Of a DNA stretch of 38,701 nt, positions 1 to 8,454 are shown in pieces. How positions within the stretch are numbered: position 1 is the stretch's first letter; each line of letters begins with the position of its first letter. Source of the DNA: Phycisphaerae bacterium (GTDB lineage Bacteria > Planctomycetota > Phycisphaerae > Tepidisphaerales > Tepidisphaeraceae). Below the pieces are notes generated by a model, which was not told the origin of the DNA, ran no database searches, and saw only the letters and a list, made by a program, of their open reading frames with translations. The DNA lies in assembly GCA_026004655.1 (NCBI GenBank), contig BPJO01000026.1, forward strand, positions 1 through 38,701, given 5' to 3'. Both the position numbers and the translations under genes were made by a program.

Positions 1-63
1 ATCGGGATTTGCAGCTTTTAAATGAGTTACGCACGCAAAACTCATGTTGTCCACGGGAATGAT

Positions 64-498
64 ATGAACAAATTAAAAGTCTTATTTCTTTGTACGGGTA
101 ACAGTTGTCGCAGTCAGATGGCCGAAGGTTGGGCAAGAGCACTCAAATCGGATCAGATCGAACCGTACAGTGCCGGGGTTGCGCCTCAAGGGATGAATCC
201 GCGTGCGGTCCGCGCCATGTCCGAAGCAGGGGTTGATATTTCAAACCACACTTCCAAACACCTAGATACTCTTTCCGATATCGAGTTCGACTATGTGATC
301 ACCGTCTGTGGTCATGCCAACGAAACGTGCCCCCGGTTTCCCGGACGCACGCGTGTTGTTCATGTCGGATTCGAAGATCCCCCTAAACTGGCGCAAGACG
401 CACGGGATGAAGAACAAGCCATGATCCCTTATCGACGGGTGCGCGATCAGATCCGGGACTGGGTACGAACTCTCCCGGAATCTCTCGAGAGGTCCTGA
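64..498 (+). CDS. arsC: Arsenate reductase, thioredoxin-coupled (low-Mr tyrosine phosphatase fold)
   Basis: The 144-residue protein reduces arsenate to arsenite by a thiol relay regenerated by thioredoxin, acting in the cytoplasm. It has the low-Mr phosphatase P-loop CX5R at C10-R16 (CTGNSCR), a second redox cysteine pair at C82 and C89 (CGHANETC) and an acid at D105 in GFEDPP. These numbers match the catalytic residues of the Staphylococcus pI258 ArsC, so the redox relay appears complete. I chose the ATG at 64 because it puts the P-loop at the family position; an ATG at 22 would add 14 residues with no family match. No arsR, arsB or acr3 gene is adjacent, so an arsenic operon is not shown; a phosphatase role is the alternative. 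The short inverted repeat at 517-531 after the stop lacks a T-run and is a weak terminator candidate. Confidence 0.88.
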   Translation: MNKLKVLFLCTGNSCRSQMAEGWARALKSDQIEPYSAGVAPQGMNPRAVRAMSEAGVDISNHTSKHLDTLSDIEFDYVITVCGHANETCPRFPGRTRVVHVGFEDPPKLAQDARDEEQAMIPYRRVRDQIRDWVRTLPESLERS

Positions 499-552
499 AC
501 CATCACGTTTTATAGGCAGAGGACGACTCTGATAATCGATCCGACGATGGGG

Positions 553-1323
553 TTATTCGGACGGCTGCCCGGGTGTTGAAGCGGGATTGTCTTTTGCTCG
601 GCGGAATCTTTCGCCTCTCAAAGCCGGAGTGGCTTGCGGGTCCACGGTGTCCGGACCACGAAACGGGTTTTCACTCGTCAGAGTTTTCACACGTGATTCG
701 ACGATATCATCGATCCGTTGGCGATCCTCCTCGAGCTGCTTTTGTTCTCGTTCCAAAGCCTGTCGGATGTTGTTTAATCGGGTTTCCCGTTCCTTGAAGT
801 TACGTTCAAGAAGTACACGGACTTCGGACCGTAATTTTTCTAGAACGGACGCTCGTTCCGAATCCGCATTTTTTTCGGACAATTCCCGCCAAGTGCGAAC
901 GGTTCCCCACACCCGATCCTCGGCCTTTGCCTGCTCAATCGTGACGTTATAAAGAGATTCATTATCGTTCCGGATACGTTCGAGTTGTCGGTAACGCCCT
1001 ACGATCCGTCTTCGAAGCTCTCTGGCTAGCATTTCTCGACCCGGGGTCGAACTGACCTGCTGATAGACGGCCCAACGGTTGGGAAAGTTTTCCTGCATGA
1101 ACTCGGAAATGACCTGCCATTCTTCTGGAGAAACATCTCCTCGACGAAATCCCCAAGGTCTTTCTCCGCCCCAGGGTCGATCCAACGGATTTATCATACG
1201 CTGGGGGTTCCCGGAATCTTGCGAACCGCTGACTTCCTCGGTGTATCCTATGGACACAACGGTCAAGCATGGAATCAGGAAAGAAGCAAAATAAAGATGA
1301 ATACGTGATTGTGACATGAGCAT
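553..1323 (-). CDS. Secreted coiled-coil protein of unknown function
   Basis: I do not recognise a named family. The 256-residue product starts with a likely signal peptide (SRIHLYFASFLIPCLTVVS), then a Gly/Arg/Pro-rich linker, then a long charged, helix-forming stretch from about residue 70 to 220 rich in Arg, Glu, Leu and Gln. It ends in a Pro-rich hydrophilic tail. The reading frame stays open further upstream into the anti-sigma gene, but that extension is very Arg-rich and antisense-like. The ATG at 1323 (or 1317) lies about 10 bp after the anti-sigma stop and opens directly on the signal peptide. Position as third gene after an ECF sigma and its membrane partner suggests an envelope-stress sensor or effector, comparable in layout to Spy/CpxP-like helical periplasmic proteins. 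That role is inference. Confidence 0.6.
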   Translation of the reverse strand: MLMSQSRIHLYFASFLIPCLTVVSIGYTEEVSGSQDSGNPQRMINPLDRPWGGERPWGFRRGDVSPEEWQVISEFMQENFPNRWAVYQQVSSTPGREMLARELRRRIVGRYRQLERIRNDNESLYNVTIEQAKAEDRVWGTVRTWRELSEKNADSERASVLEKLRSEVRVLLERNFKERETRLNNIRQALEREQKQLEEDRQRIDDIVESRVKTLTSENPFRGPDTVDPQATPALRGERFRRAKDNPASTPGQPSE

Positions 1324-1333
1324 GAGAACGTTC

Positions 1334-1897
1334 TTACCAGAAAGTGTCAGTGGTCCTGAGATACCGGACAGCCTCGATCTCCTCGTAAAGCCATTCGATA
1401 TTCGTATCCGGAGCAGTTGTATCAAATACAGCGATCGTTTCCTGATCCTCGGCATCGGCTTGCCACCTCTCGTACCAAATCGGTAAGATGGTGATCGAAT
1501 TATTCGGATTTTCGCTGGCATTTTTCCACCACAGAAACATTCCAAAAGCAAGAACTGCCGCTGCCGCAGTGGGATACCACCACAACGACCATCGACGTCG
1601 ATATTCGATCTTTTCATCGACCGAAGCCGCTTCGGACGTCCGTCTCTGACGGACCAGATCCCCGAACGTTCGAGCAGCTGTAAACGCCTTAGGTGGGATG
1701 GCTGTCTTGTCCGCTTCATTCAAAAGCCGTTCAGACGTTTCATAAGCTGAAAGAATGGTCTGATATTGCGCCTTTAGCTGATCATCGGTTTTCAGAAGAT
1801 GTTCGATCTCCTGACGATCCGCTGGGGGAAGCTCGTTTGCGATATACATCAGAAGAACGGCTTCATTGTTCTGGAGTTGGTTCAGCAGAGTAGACAT
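1334..1897 (-). CDS. Putative anti-sigma factor, single-pass membrane protein
   Basis: The 187-residue protein has an N-terminal helical segment (LLMYIANELPPADRQEIEHL) like the sigma-binding end of membrane anti-sigma factors. A roughly 20-residue membrane segment follows at about residues 104-124 (WSLWWYPTAAAAVLAFGMFL), then an outside domain of about 60 residues. No HXXXCXXC zinc motif is visible, so it is not a classical ZAS protein. The gene begins about 31 bp after the stop of the ECF sigma gene, the standard order for sigma and cognate anti-sigma. The inferred role is to hold the sigma factor at the inner face of the membrane until an envelope signal arrives. Confidence 0.65.
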   Translation of the reverse strand: MSTLLNQLQNNEAVLLMYIANELPPADRQEIEHLLKTDDQLKAQYQTILSAYETSERLLNEADKTAIPPKAFTAARTFGDLVRQRRTSEAASVDEKIEYRRRWSLWWYPTAAAAVLAFGMFLWWKNASENPNNSITILPIWYERWQADAEDQETIAVFDTTAPDTNIEWLYEEIEAVRYLRTTDTFW

Positions 1898-1928
1898 AAA
1901 ATCATTCGCCGATGGTGTTAGAAGGGTG

Positions 1929-2549
1929 TCAGGCCTTTTCCATCATTTCCTTTAATTTGATGATCGCTTTATGCATGCGTCCCAAAGCCGTGTTCAAGGG
2001 ACAACCAAGCAGTTCGGCGATCTCGGTAAACTTTAATCCGCTGTAATACCGCAACAAAAGCACCTGTCGCTGGGCATCGGGCAGTCTGGCGATGGATTCC
2101 CGAAGCTTGCATTCCTGTTCAGAGGCTTCGAGCCTTGAGCCTGCTGACGGGGTATAGTCGTCCTGAGTCTGTTTAAACCCGTCCAGGGCATTTTTTTGCC
2201 GACTACGCGACCGCCACATGTCGTTGGCTTTATTCGTAGCGATTCGGAACAGCCAAGCTTTGAAACCTCCTGAAGAAGACGACGGATCAAACTTCTCTAG
2301 ATGTTCAAGAATACTCAACCAGGTCTGCTGATGAAGCTCCTCGGCCAGCGCCCACTGACCACTGACGCGATACAGATATCTCATCAACGGTTCATGGTAG
2401 CGCAATACCAGTATTTCACCTGCCTTGGCGTCACCTTCTCGCAAACGACCGAGCAAAAACTCATCCGTCTCCGTGTGATCAGGCCCGACCGTCGCCGGGA
2501 CCGGCGGTTTCAAGAAGCTCAGGGGCATATCGGTCGTCTGGCTCGTCAT
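1929..2549 (-). CDS. ECF-type RNA polymerase sigma-70 factor
   Basis: This 206-residue protein directs RNA polymerase to a small regulon. Region 2 runs from about residue 44 to 115, including the core-binding and -10 recognition helices (FKAWLFRIATNKANDMW). Region 4 runs from about 150 to 202, with the helix-turn-helix LKFTEIAELLGCPLNTALGR recognising the -35 element. Regions 1 and 3 are absent, as in all ECF factors. The short acidic linker at about 120-148 separates the two domains. It leads a three-gene unit with the anti-sigma factor and a secreted coiled-coil protein. A 14-bp perfect palindrome sits just upstream (2567-2580) and could be an operator. The alternative start at Met8 cannot be excluded. 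Confidence 0.92.
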   Translation of the reverse strand: MTSQTTDMPLSFLKPPVPATVGPDHTETDEFLLGRLREGDAKAGEILVLRYHEPLMRYLYRVSGQWALAEELHQQTWLSILEHLEKFDPSSSSGGFKAWLFRIATNKANDMWRSRSRQKNALDGFKQTQDDYTPSAGSRLEASEQECKLRESIARLPDAQRQVLLLRYYSGLKFTEIAELLGCPLNTALGRMHKAIIKLKEMMEKA

Positions 2550-2566
2550 TATTCCAACGCAGATTC

Positions 2567-2580
2567 ACAATAATTATTGT
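2567..2580. promoter_or_regulatory. AT-rich 14-bp perfect palindrome between divergent genes
   Basis: ACAATAATTATTGT is fully self-complementary. It lies 17 bp upstream of the sigma-factor start and about 120 bp upstream of the hotdog protein start, in the only spacer between the two divergent units. It may be a dimeric-repressor operator or part of the sigma promoter. No protein can be assigned from sequence alone. Confidence 0.35.
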
Positions 2581-2699
2581 CTCACAAACAGTTTTATATA
2601 AGTCATTTTAATGCAAATAAATATGTTTTATTGATTTTACCCCTTCGGTCCGGCTTAAACGGACCCTTTTCGGTTGAGAATCGTGAGAATATTCTTACG

Positions 2700-3371
2700 A
2701 TGCAGAAAATAGGTGTGAAGGGTAACCAGAATCCACTTTCGATCGACTCTATGAACACGTCTGAAGGCTCATCCATCCCCCCCGATTCTTCTTTGGGTAA
2801 CCCCTTGCATCCTTCCCAATCCAAACGGGTTGTTCCGCCTAAACCGACGTGGGTCGATAAAGTCGAAGCATTTATCTCCCGGTTATCCACGCGGGATAAT
2901 TTCTGGCACAGCATTTGCTCATTTATTTGGCTTCCGTTGGCTTTTTTCTCAGGCATTCGGACGCGCAAAATCGATACCGACACCTACGCAGCCTATCTTC
3001 CTTTTCGTCGGTTTAACCGTAACTGGTATCGCGCCATGGCGGGCGGAGCACTCCTGGGAAATGCCGAAATCGCGGGGGGAATGTACGTCTTTGGCATCTG
3101 CGGAAGTGACTATACGGTCGTCTGTAAAAACCTCAATTACACGTTCTTACGTCCTTGTCTGGGACCGGCGGTTTATCGAATGAAAGCCCGTGAAAATATT
3201 CGCGAACTTGCCCAATCGGGCAAAGAGTTCAACTGCGTGCTCGACATGGAAGTCATGCAACAACCCCTGAATACCAAAGACCGTGAACGTCGGGTCGGCA
3301 AGTGTGAAGTCACCTTTCATGTCACCCCCAAAGTCCACCACAAAATCAAAGCACTTCGTAAGAAGATGTAG
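2700..3371 (+). CDS. DUF4442-like hotdog-fold (thioesterase-related) protein
   Basis: The 223-residue protein has a Pro/Ser-rich N-terminal 40 residues with no recognisable domain. From about residue 60 to 190 it resembles the DUF4442 hotdog family, which is related to PaaI/YiiD acyl-CoA thioesterases (segments NRNWYRAMAGGALLGNAEIAGG and YTVVCKNLNYTFLRPCLGPA). The tail is Lys/Arg rich. The reaction is unknown; acyl-CoA or acyl-carrier hydrolysis is the family-based guess. I prefer the ATG at 2700 over the ATG at 2577, because the intervening 41 residues look like translated leader and 2577 would overlap the divergent promoter region. It is followed after 30 bp by a membrane protein gene, probably in one transcript with the cytochrome c maturation genes. 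Confidence 0.6.
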   Translation: MQKIGVKGNQNPLSIDSMNTSEGSSIPPDSSLGNPLHPSQSKRVVPPKPTWVDKVEAFISRLSTRDNFWHSICSFIWLPLAFFSGIRTRKIDTDTYAAYLPFRRFNRNWYRAMAGGALLGNAEIAGGMYVFGICGSDYTVVCKNLNYTFLRPCLGPAVYRMKARENIRELAQSGKEFNCVLDMEVMQQPLNTKDRERRVGKCEVTFHVTPKVHHKIKALRKKM

Positions 3372-3401
3372 TTCGGACTCCGGATCCGGGATTATCAACC
3401 C

Positions 3402-4595
3402 ATGACAGCCTCTGAGTCTGGAAAGTCTCTTGAGAGTTCAAATCTCTGGAATGATCCATCGATCCTTCGATGGGCGATTTATCTTGGAATGAGCTGGACG
3501 TGGGTGATCGGGATGTATTTGCCCGTCTTACTGGTTCGAGATTATGGGTTCTGGGCGTGGGTGATTTTTGCGATTCCGAATTGTCTCGGAGCCGCAGCCA
3601 TGGGATGGACGATTCGTTCTGCCCAGTCTAGTCGAGAATGGATTTGCCAGCATGCCGGGGCGATTCGCTTTTTTTCGTTTGTCACGATCTCGTTTCATCT
3701 GTTTGTGACGATGTGGTTATGCCCGAAGCTGGTAGGAAATGTCGGTTGGTTGGTTCCCGCCGCAATCGTCCAGCTCGCTTTTACACCTTGGATCCGAGGA
3801 AAGGCTCAATTAACCGCTTGTGCGGTCGTTTGGAGTATTTCGTTGGTCGTGAGTCTAGGATTGTTCGTAAACCAGGGCTTACGCGTCCCCCCGTTGAAAG
3901 GGCAGTTGGCGTTTGATTTACCCGAAGTGCTTGGTTTGTCGTTCGTTTGTCTGCTTGGATTTCTGATCTGCCCGTATTTTGATCTGACATTTCATACTGC
4001 CAGGCAAAAAACCACGGATTCGGGCGCAAAAGTGGCTTTCGGATTGGGGTTTTGTCTGTTTTTTGCGACCATGATCTTGTTGACGCTTTTTTATGCGTCT
4101 GAAATAGGGTCCGGGGAGCCGAGTAGGGTCGTTGCCGGTTTGTTGACGACACACCTAGCGGTGCAATCCGGGTTAACGGTCGCGTTACACGCTCGAGCGT
4201 TGAGAGATGTCGTACCCGATTCCCAGACGGATCGACCGGAGGTCTGGGCAGGAACGGGTTTGGCGTTGGGGGCAGGTTTTTTGGCAGCGATGTCCGGGAT
4301 GCTGGCCGAGCAAACCGGTTTGCATTACTCAGGGCTTGATTTGGACGAGATTCTTTATCGAAGTTATCTGGTTTTTTACGGACTCGTGTTTCCGGCCTAC
4401 GCGGTCGTCAGGTCGGAGAATCCGGTTCGTCGTTGGCAGGTTGTGGGGATATTGACACTGGTGGCTTTGCCGTTTTACGTACAGGCGTTTATTCACAGAC
4501 AGATGGCTTGGGCAATCGTCGGGGTGTTGATCGTGGTGATCGGGGGCGTTTTGACGCAGGCGCTATCTGGAACCGCGCGAAATCAACAATCCTAA
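3402..4595 (+). CDS. Polytopic membrane protein of unknown function
   Basis: I do not recognise the family with certainty. The 397 residues contain about eleven hydrophobic segments, roughly at 23-45, 48-70, 88-106, 112-130, 136-156, 177-195, 211-232, 244-263, 283-303, 315-335, 345-362 and 368-390. The short conserved-looking loop LICPYFDLTFH at about 188-198 contains charged and polar residues inside the membrane region. The first two helices (WVIGMYLPVLLVRDYGFWAW) recall the N-terminus of APC-superfamily transporters such as SSS symporters, but no sodium-binding signature is clear. It lies between the hotdog protein and resB, all on the same strand with short gaps. A link to respiration or heme/thiol transport is possible but not shown. 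Confidence 0.6.
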   Translation: MTASESGKSLESSNLWNDPSILRWAIYLGMSWTWVIGMYLPVLLVRDYGFWAWVIFAIPNCLGAAAMGWTIRSAQSSREWICQHAGAIRFFSFVTISFHLFVTMWLCPKLVGNVGWLVPAAIVQLAFTPWIRGKAQLTACAVVWSISLVVSLGLFVNQGLRVPPLKGQLAFDLPEVLGLSFVCLLGFLICPYFDLTFHTARQKTTDSGAKVAFGLGFCLFFATMILLTLFYASEIGSGEPSRVVAGLLTTHLAVQSGLTVALHARALRDVVPDSQTDRPEVWAGTGLALGAGFLAAMSGMLAEQTGLHYSGLDLDEILYRSYLVFYGLVFPAYAVVRSENPVRRWQVVGILTLVALPFYVQAFIHRQMAWAIVGVLIVVIGGVLTQALSGTARNQQS

Positions 4596-4670
4596 GCTAA
4601 AATAGGTAACGACCGGTCAAAGATACCGGAGATGCCGGACCCACGGTTTTCTATAAGGCACGACAAGATA

Positions 4671-6713
4671 ATGATTTATGTACTGGATTGGGTACTGAAA
4701 CACACTTTAAGAAGTGTGTGGTTCGGAATTATTCTTCTTGCCCTGATCGCGATTTATATCGGGATCGGTTCGGGTTTCCCGTCGGTGCGCGAATATTTTG
4801 AAAAAGATGAATTGGCCTTTTTCAATGCCAAACCGTTGGCGGTGTTGATGATTTTGATGGTGGCCACGCTGGTGACGGTCACGATCGAGCGTATTCCATT
4901 TACCCCAACGAGATGGGGGGCATGGATCATTCATTCGGGAATCGTGATTCTGGTGTTCGGGGCGTTTTGGCATTATTCGAATAAAGTTGAAGGATCGGTT
5001 CTGATTCCGGTCGGAGAAACCGCGACCACCTACTTTGATCGTTGGGAACGATCTCTATATATCCGTGTCGGAGGACAATGGGCCGATGTGGCGTTGCCTG
5101 GTCTTCCCCGGTTTCATGCGTATGACAAAACCTTGGGCAATCAGAAGTATTTGAAGAACAAGGGGTTAGAAGATTTGAATCCGATCATTCGGGGTCCGCA
5201 ACCCATGTCGGCCGGGGACCTGTTGGGGGTCCCGGATTTAAGGTTGAGTGTAGTGGGGTATTGGCCTTATGCGGATATTCGAGAAAGGCTCGTGGATCAA
5301 CCAGGATCCCAAGCGGTGGGTTTTCATACCCGGCTTCCGGACCCTGATTCCGGAGAGACGCAAGACATTTTATTGTTGGGTACTCAATTAAAGTACCAAC
5401 GGGCGACTTGGGGTGTTGTCGATTTCGAGCACCGTCCAGTGGAATCTCTTGCAAAGCTCACCGAGATTTTGGAATCAGCCCTCCATTTACATCAGATTCG
5501 GGTGGAATTGCCCGGTTCGGAGGAGTCGTTTCATGTCAATGTGGGAGAAACACGAGCTCTGAAAGTACCGGGTTATACGATCAAAGTCGAAGCCTTTGAT
5601 CCCCGATGGCAGACGATGGATCGTCAGGTTCGAGCGATGCTGACCCTGTTGGTGACGACACCCACTCAGACCTTTCGCAGACAGGTATTGGACGGTGTTG
5701 AAAAACCGACCGATTGGCTTTTGAACGTACCCGGAGCCGGTCCGCTGGGAAAACGTCAGGATAAACCGCTCGACGATCAGCTGAAAATCACTTATCACTT
5801 GAATGATCCGAATCAGTTATTGCCTTCCCGCGAATCTCAAGGGAACGTGAAGTATTTGTTTTTGACGACGCCTGATCTTCAGCGAACACCGGTCCTGTGC
5901 GTCCCGCTGAATGAAATGCCGACCGCCCAGGAGCTGAAATCGGGCAAGGATCATTTGATCCTGCGTCAAGCTCTGCCTGCAAGTACCGTCATGATGGCCG
6001 CTGCTACCGGAAAGCCTTTGCCACCCATGCAGGAAGTGGCCATCGAGGTCGAACGTCGTGACGGTGTGAGTATCGAGCAATACGTCGAAGAAGTTCCGCG
6101 CGAAAAGCGTGATAAAGATATCGGGGCTGCCGGGACTAAACAGGTCGTTCGTGTCTTAGCCAAGTCCGGGAATTGGTCTCAAGAGATTCTGGTTCCGTTT
6201 ACGCCTCAACTGACGCGGTTTTCCTGGCGCGGGGGATTATTGGATGTTCCTGGCGCCAACATGCCCGCCCAGCTTCAGCTTTCCAACAGCATCCGACCGC
6301 TCCCGGCTGCGATCAAGCTCGACAAGTTTGAAGCCCAAGCATACGGCGGACTCGAAGCTCAGGCCTCAACCATGATCCGCAACTTTGAATCCTATATCAC
6401 CATCACCGACCGAAACACCGGCCAACAGACAACGGGAGTCGTTTCCCTGAACGAACCGGTCTTCTATGACGGGAATTACTGGATCTTTTTCCAGTCTCAG
6501 TGGGACCCTGCCGGACAAAGATGGTCGGTCCTTGGTGTGGGAAATCGTCCCGGCGTCACCGCCATGGCGGTCGGGTGCGGATTGATCATATTCGGCATTT
6601 TTTATGCGTTCTACATTAAACCAATAATAATCAAAGTAATGAAACAACGTGCCATCAAACATGCGCAGAGCGAAAATCGACTTCCCAAAGACAGCCCGGT
6701 TCCTTCTGTGTAA
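4671..6713 (+). CDS. resB: Cytochrome c biogenesis protein ResB (System II)
   Basis: ResB works with CcsA/ResC in the membrane to export heme and attach it to apocytochrome c outside. The protein has three N-terminal membrane helices (about residues 12-32, 50-70 and 83-103), a long periplasmic domain of about 500 residues and a C-terminal helix (VTAMAVGCGLIIFGIFYAFYI), the ResB/Ccs1 layout. The second and third helices flank FTPTRWGAWIIHSGIVILVFG, whose His is a candidate heme contact. The ATG at 4632 would add 13 polar residues and has GGAG directly against it. The ATG at 4671 opens at the first membrane helix with an AAGG at a looser distance, so I choose it but the start is uncertain. ccsA follows after 25 bp. 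The length of 680 residues is usual for the planctomycete-type protein. Confidence 0.82.
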   Translation: MIYVLDWVLKHTLRSVWFGIILLALIAIYIGIGSGFPSVREYFEKDELAFFNAKPLAVLMILMVATLVTVTIERIPFTPTRWGAWIIHSGIVILVFGAFWHYSNKVEGSVLIPVGETATTYFDRWERSLYIRVGGQWADVALPGLPRFHAYDKTLGNQKYLKNKGLEDLNPIIRGPQPMSAGDLLGVPDLRLSVVGYWPYADIRERLVDQPGSQAVGFHTRLPDPDSGETQDILLLGTQLKYQRATWGVVDFEHRPVESLAKLTEILESALHLHQIRVELPGSEESFHVNVGETRALKVPGYTIKVEAFDPRWQTMDRQVRAMLTLLVTTPTQTFRRQVLDGVEKPTDWLLNVPGAGPLGKRQDKPLDDQLKITYHLNDPNQLLPSRESQGNVKYLFLTTPDLQRTPVLCVPLNEMPTAQELKSGKDHLILRQALPASTVMMAAATGKPLPPMQEVAIEVERRDGVSIEQYVEEVPREKRDKDIGAAGTKQVVRVLAKSGNWSQEILVPFTPQLTRFSWRGGLLDVPGANMPAQLQLSNSIRPLPAAIKLDKFEAQAYGGLEAQASTMIRNFESYITITDRNTGQQTTGVVSLNEPVFYDGNYWIFFQSQWDPAGQRWSVLGVGNRPGVTAMAVGCGLIIFGIFYAFYIKPIIIKVMKQRAIKHAQSENRLPKDSPVPSV

Positions 6714-6738
6714 GTAACGGATGACATAAGGTCTGACT

Positions 6739-8448
6739 ATGAACATGATGAAAATCATTATCTGTATTGCTCTGGGATTATTCGCAGTGGGCAATGTTCG
6801 CGCCGAAACATTTTTGCATCAGCTGGACCTAATACCGATCCGCACCCTCAGCCTTCAGCACAATCAGACGGTCAAAACGTTTGATACCTACGCCCGGGAC
6901 CTTTTACTGCACATCAATGCCAACAAAACCCGCTTCGATGCTCCCACGCCCGCTGCAGTGGTGTTGGATATGATTTTGAATCCGCAGAAGTACCTGGATC
7001 AGAACATCATCTACATCCGCAACAAACCGTTCCGAGAAGATTTTAAAACCCTTTCATTCATTGATCCGGCCGAACAGGAACGAATCCTCACCCAGGGAAC
7101 CATTTCCCTCCGGTTTTGGATGTCTCCTCAGACCCAGGAAGCCATGAGCCGTTTGTTGGCGCGATCGACGATCAAAGCCAAGGCAATTAACGAAATTAAC
7201 GGGCAGGCCTTCATGCTGGGACAACTGCTGGATTACCCGGATTTTCGTAGGTCATTCGTTCAGCAGGCCTTTATTCCCGCAGAAGAAGCCCGGTATCCTA
7301 ATGAAAAGCCTTGGCTGTCCATCCCGGATGCAGTGCAACATCTGGTCGCACACCCACAAGGGCATTCGCAGCAGTACGTCAGTGGGGTGAATCAGATGTC
7401 GGATCTGGTCGCCCGTCTGCAGAAATCATGGGACATTCAGGATGTACCCGAAACCAACCGTGTCATCAAAGAACTGGTCCGGGTAGCCGAAGGATTAAAT
7501 CCATCAGCTTATCCCTCGTCTACGAAACGAAGTTTTGAACTTCGATATAATTCGTTGGCTCGTTTCACTTGGCCTGGTGCAGCGATTTATTTCTCCTCCG
7601 CGGTATTCTTTCTGATTTACTTCAGGACCGAGCTTCGATGGACATACGTGGTCGGCTGGGTGCTTTCCGTCGTCGGATTGGCGGTCCATACCACGTCAAT
7701 CGGAATTCGGTGGTGGCTGGTCGAGAAAAGCGTCGGTAACTGGTTTGAAGCAATCCCGATCAAGAATCAGTTTGAAAGTGTGATGTTTGCTGCCTGGTTC
7801 GGATCGGTGGTTGCGTTGGTACTAGAATCGGGGGTGATTAATTCACTAGTGAAGAGGCTGACCGGGTTTGAGTTCAAAAAACTGCACGGCATGGGTTTGT
7901 TCGGCTGTGCCGGGGCTGTTGTAGGGATGCTCGCGTTGATCGCTTTGTTTGTAACGCCTTACGTGACGGGGTCTGACATTATTGGGGGAAGTATTCGCCA
8001 GAACGCGGGCATTCTGATGACGTACTGGCTTTATATTCATGTCACGCTTGTGGTCGCCAGTTACGCCCTGATCGGAATGACCCTGGTCCTGGGCCTTTGG
8101 TATTTCATACAGTACCTGGTTAATCGGGATGCCAAGATCCTTCAGACCATTGATGCAGCGAATCTGACCATGCTACAACTGGCGTTCTGGATTCTCGGAA
8201 TAGGTATCATCGCAGGCGCATTATGGGCCGATGTGAGCTGGGGCAGACCGTGGGGGTGGGACCCGAAAGAAACGTTTGCATTGATCACTTGGATTGTCTA
8301 TCTGATCATCGTCCATGTTCGTTTCGTTACTTCGGGTGAGAAAAGAGCATTGGTCACCAGTATCTTAAGCGTGATCGGATTCGGTGTGATGATGTTCAAC
8401 TGGATCGGTGTGAACTTTTTCCTAGTCGGTCTTCACAGCTACGCGTGA
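6739..8448 (+). CDS. ccsA: Cytochrome c assembly protein CcsA/ResC (heme handling)
   Basis: The 569-residue protein is the heme-handling partner of ResB. It opens with a signal-like segment (MNMMKIIICIALGLFAVGNVRA) and a periplasmic domain of about 250 residues, then a C-terminal polytopic CcsA domain. The tryptophan-rich WWD motif is present as WGRPWGWDPKETFALI near residue 500. The two flanking periplasmic histidines appear to be present: HTTSIGIRWW near residue 315 and LVGLHSYA at the extreme C-terminus. These features define the family that binds heme and delivers it to CXXCH apocytochromes. The extra N-terminal domain is not part of minimal CcsA and seems typical of fused planctomycete versions (inference). 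It lies 25 bp after resB and ends 6 bp before the convergent TPR gene. Confidence 0.88.
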   Translation: MNMMKIIICIALGLFAVGNVRAETFLHQLDLIPIRTLSLQHNQTVKTFDTYARDLLLHINANKTRFDAPTPAAVVLDMILNPQKYLDQNIIYIRNKPFREDFKTLSFIDPAEQERILTQGTISLRFWMSPQTQEAMSRLLARSTIKAKAINEINGQAFMLGQLLDYPDFRRSFVQQAFIPAEEARYPNEKPWLSIPDAVQHLVAHPQGHSQQYVSGVNQMSDLVARLQKSWDIQDVPETNRVIKELVRVAEGLNPSAYPSSTKRSFELRYNSLARFTWPGAAIYFSSAVFFLIYFRTELRWTYVVGWVLSVVGLAVHTTSIGIRWWLVEKSVGNWFEAIPIKNQFESVMFAAWFGSVVALVLESGVINSLVKRLTGFEFKKLHGMGLFGCAGAVVGMLALIALFVTPYVTGSDIIGGSIRQNAGILMTYWLYIHVTLVVASYALIGMTLVLGLWYFIQYLVNRDAKILQTIDAANLTMLQLAFWILGIGIIAGALWADVSWGRPWGWDPKETFALITWIVYLIIVHVRFVTSGEKRALVTSILSVIGFGVMMFNWIGVNFFLVGLHSYA

Positions 8449-8454
8449 GAATGT

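Noticed and set aside
553..1719. Longer frame upstream of the coiled-coil gene start at 1323
   Set aside because: The extra 132 codons overlap the anti-sigma gene on the same strand, are unusually Arg-rich and precede a clear signal peptide start.
4611..4619. GACCGGTCA seen at 4611, 18077, 20215 and 38549, three of them between genes
   Set aside because: Only four copies, one inside a gene, and the surrounding sequence is not conserved. The genome is rich in GATC/CCGG-type words, so I do not call it a regulatory motif.
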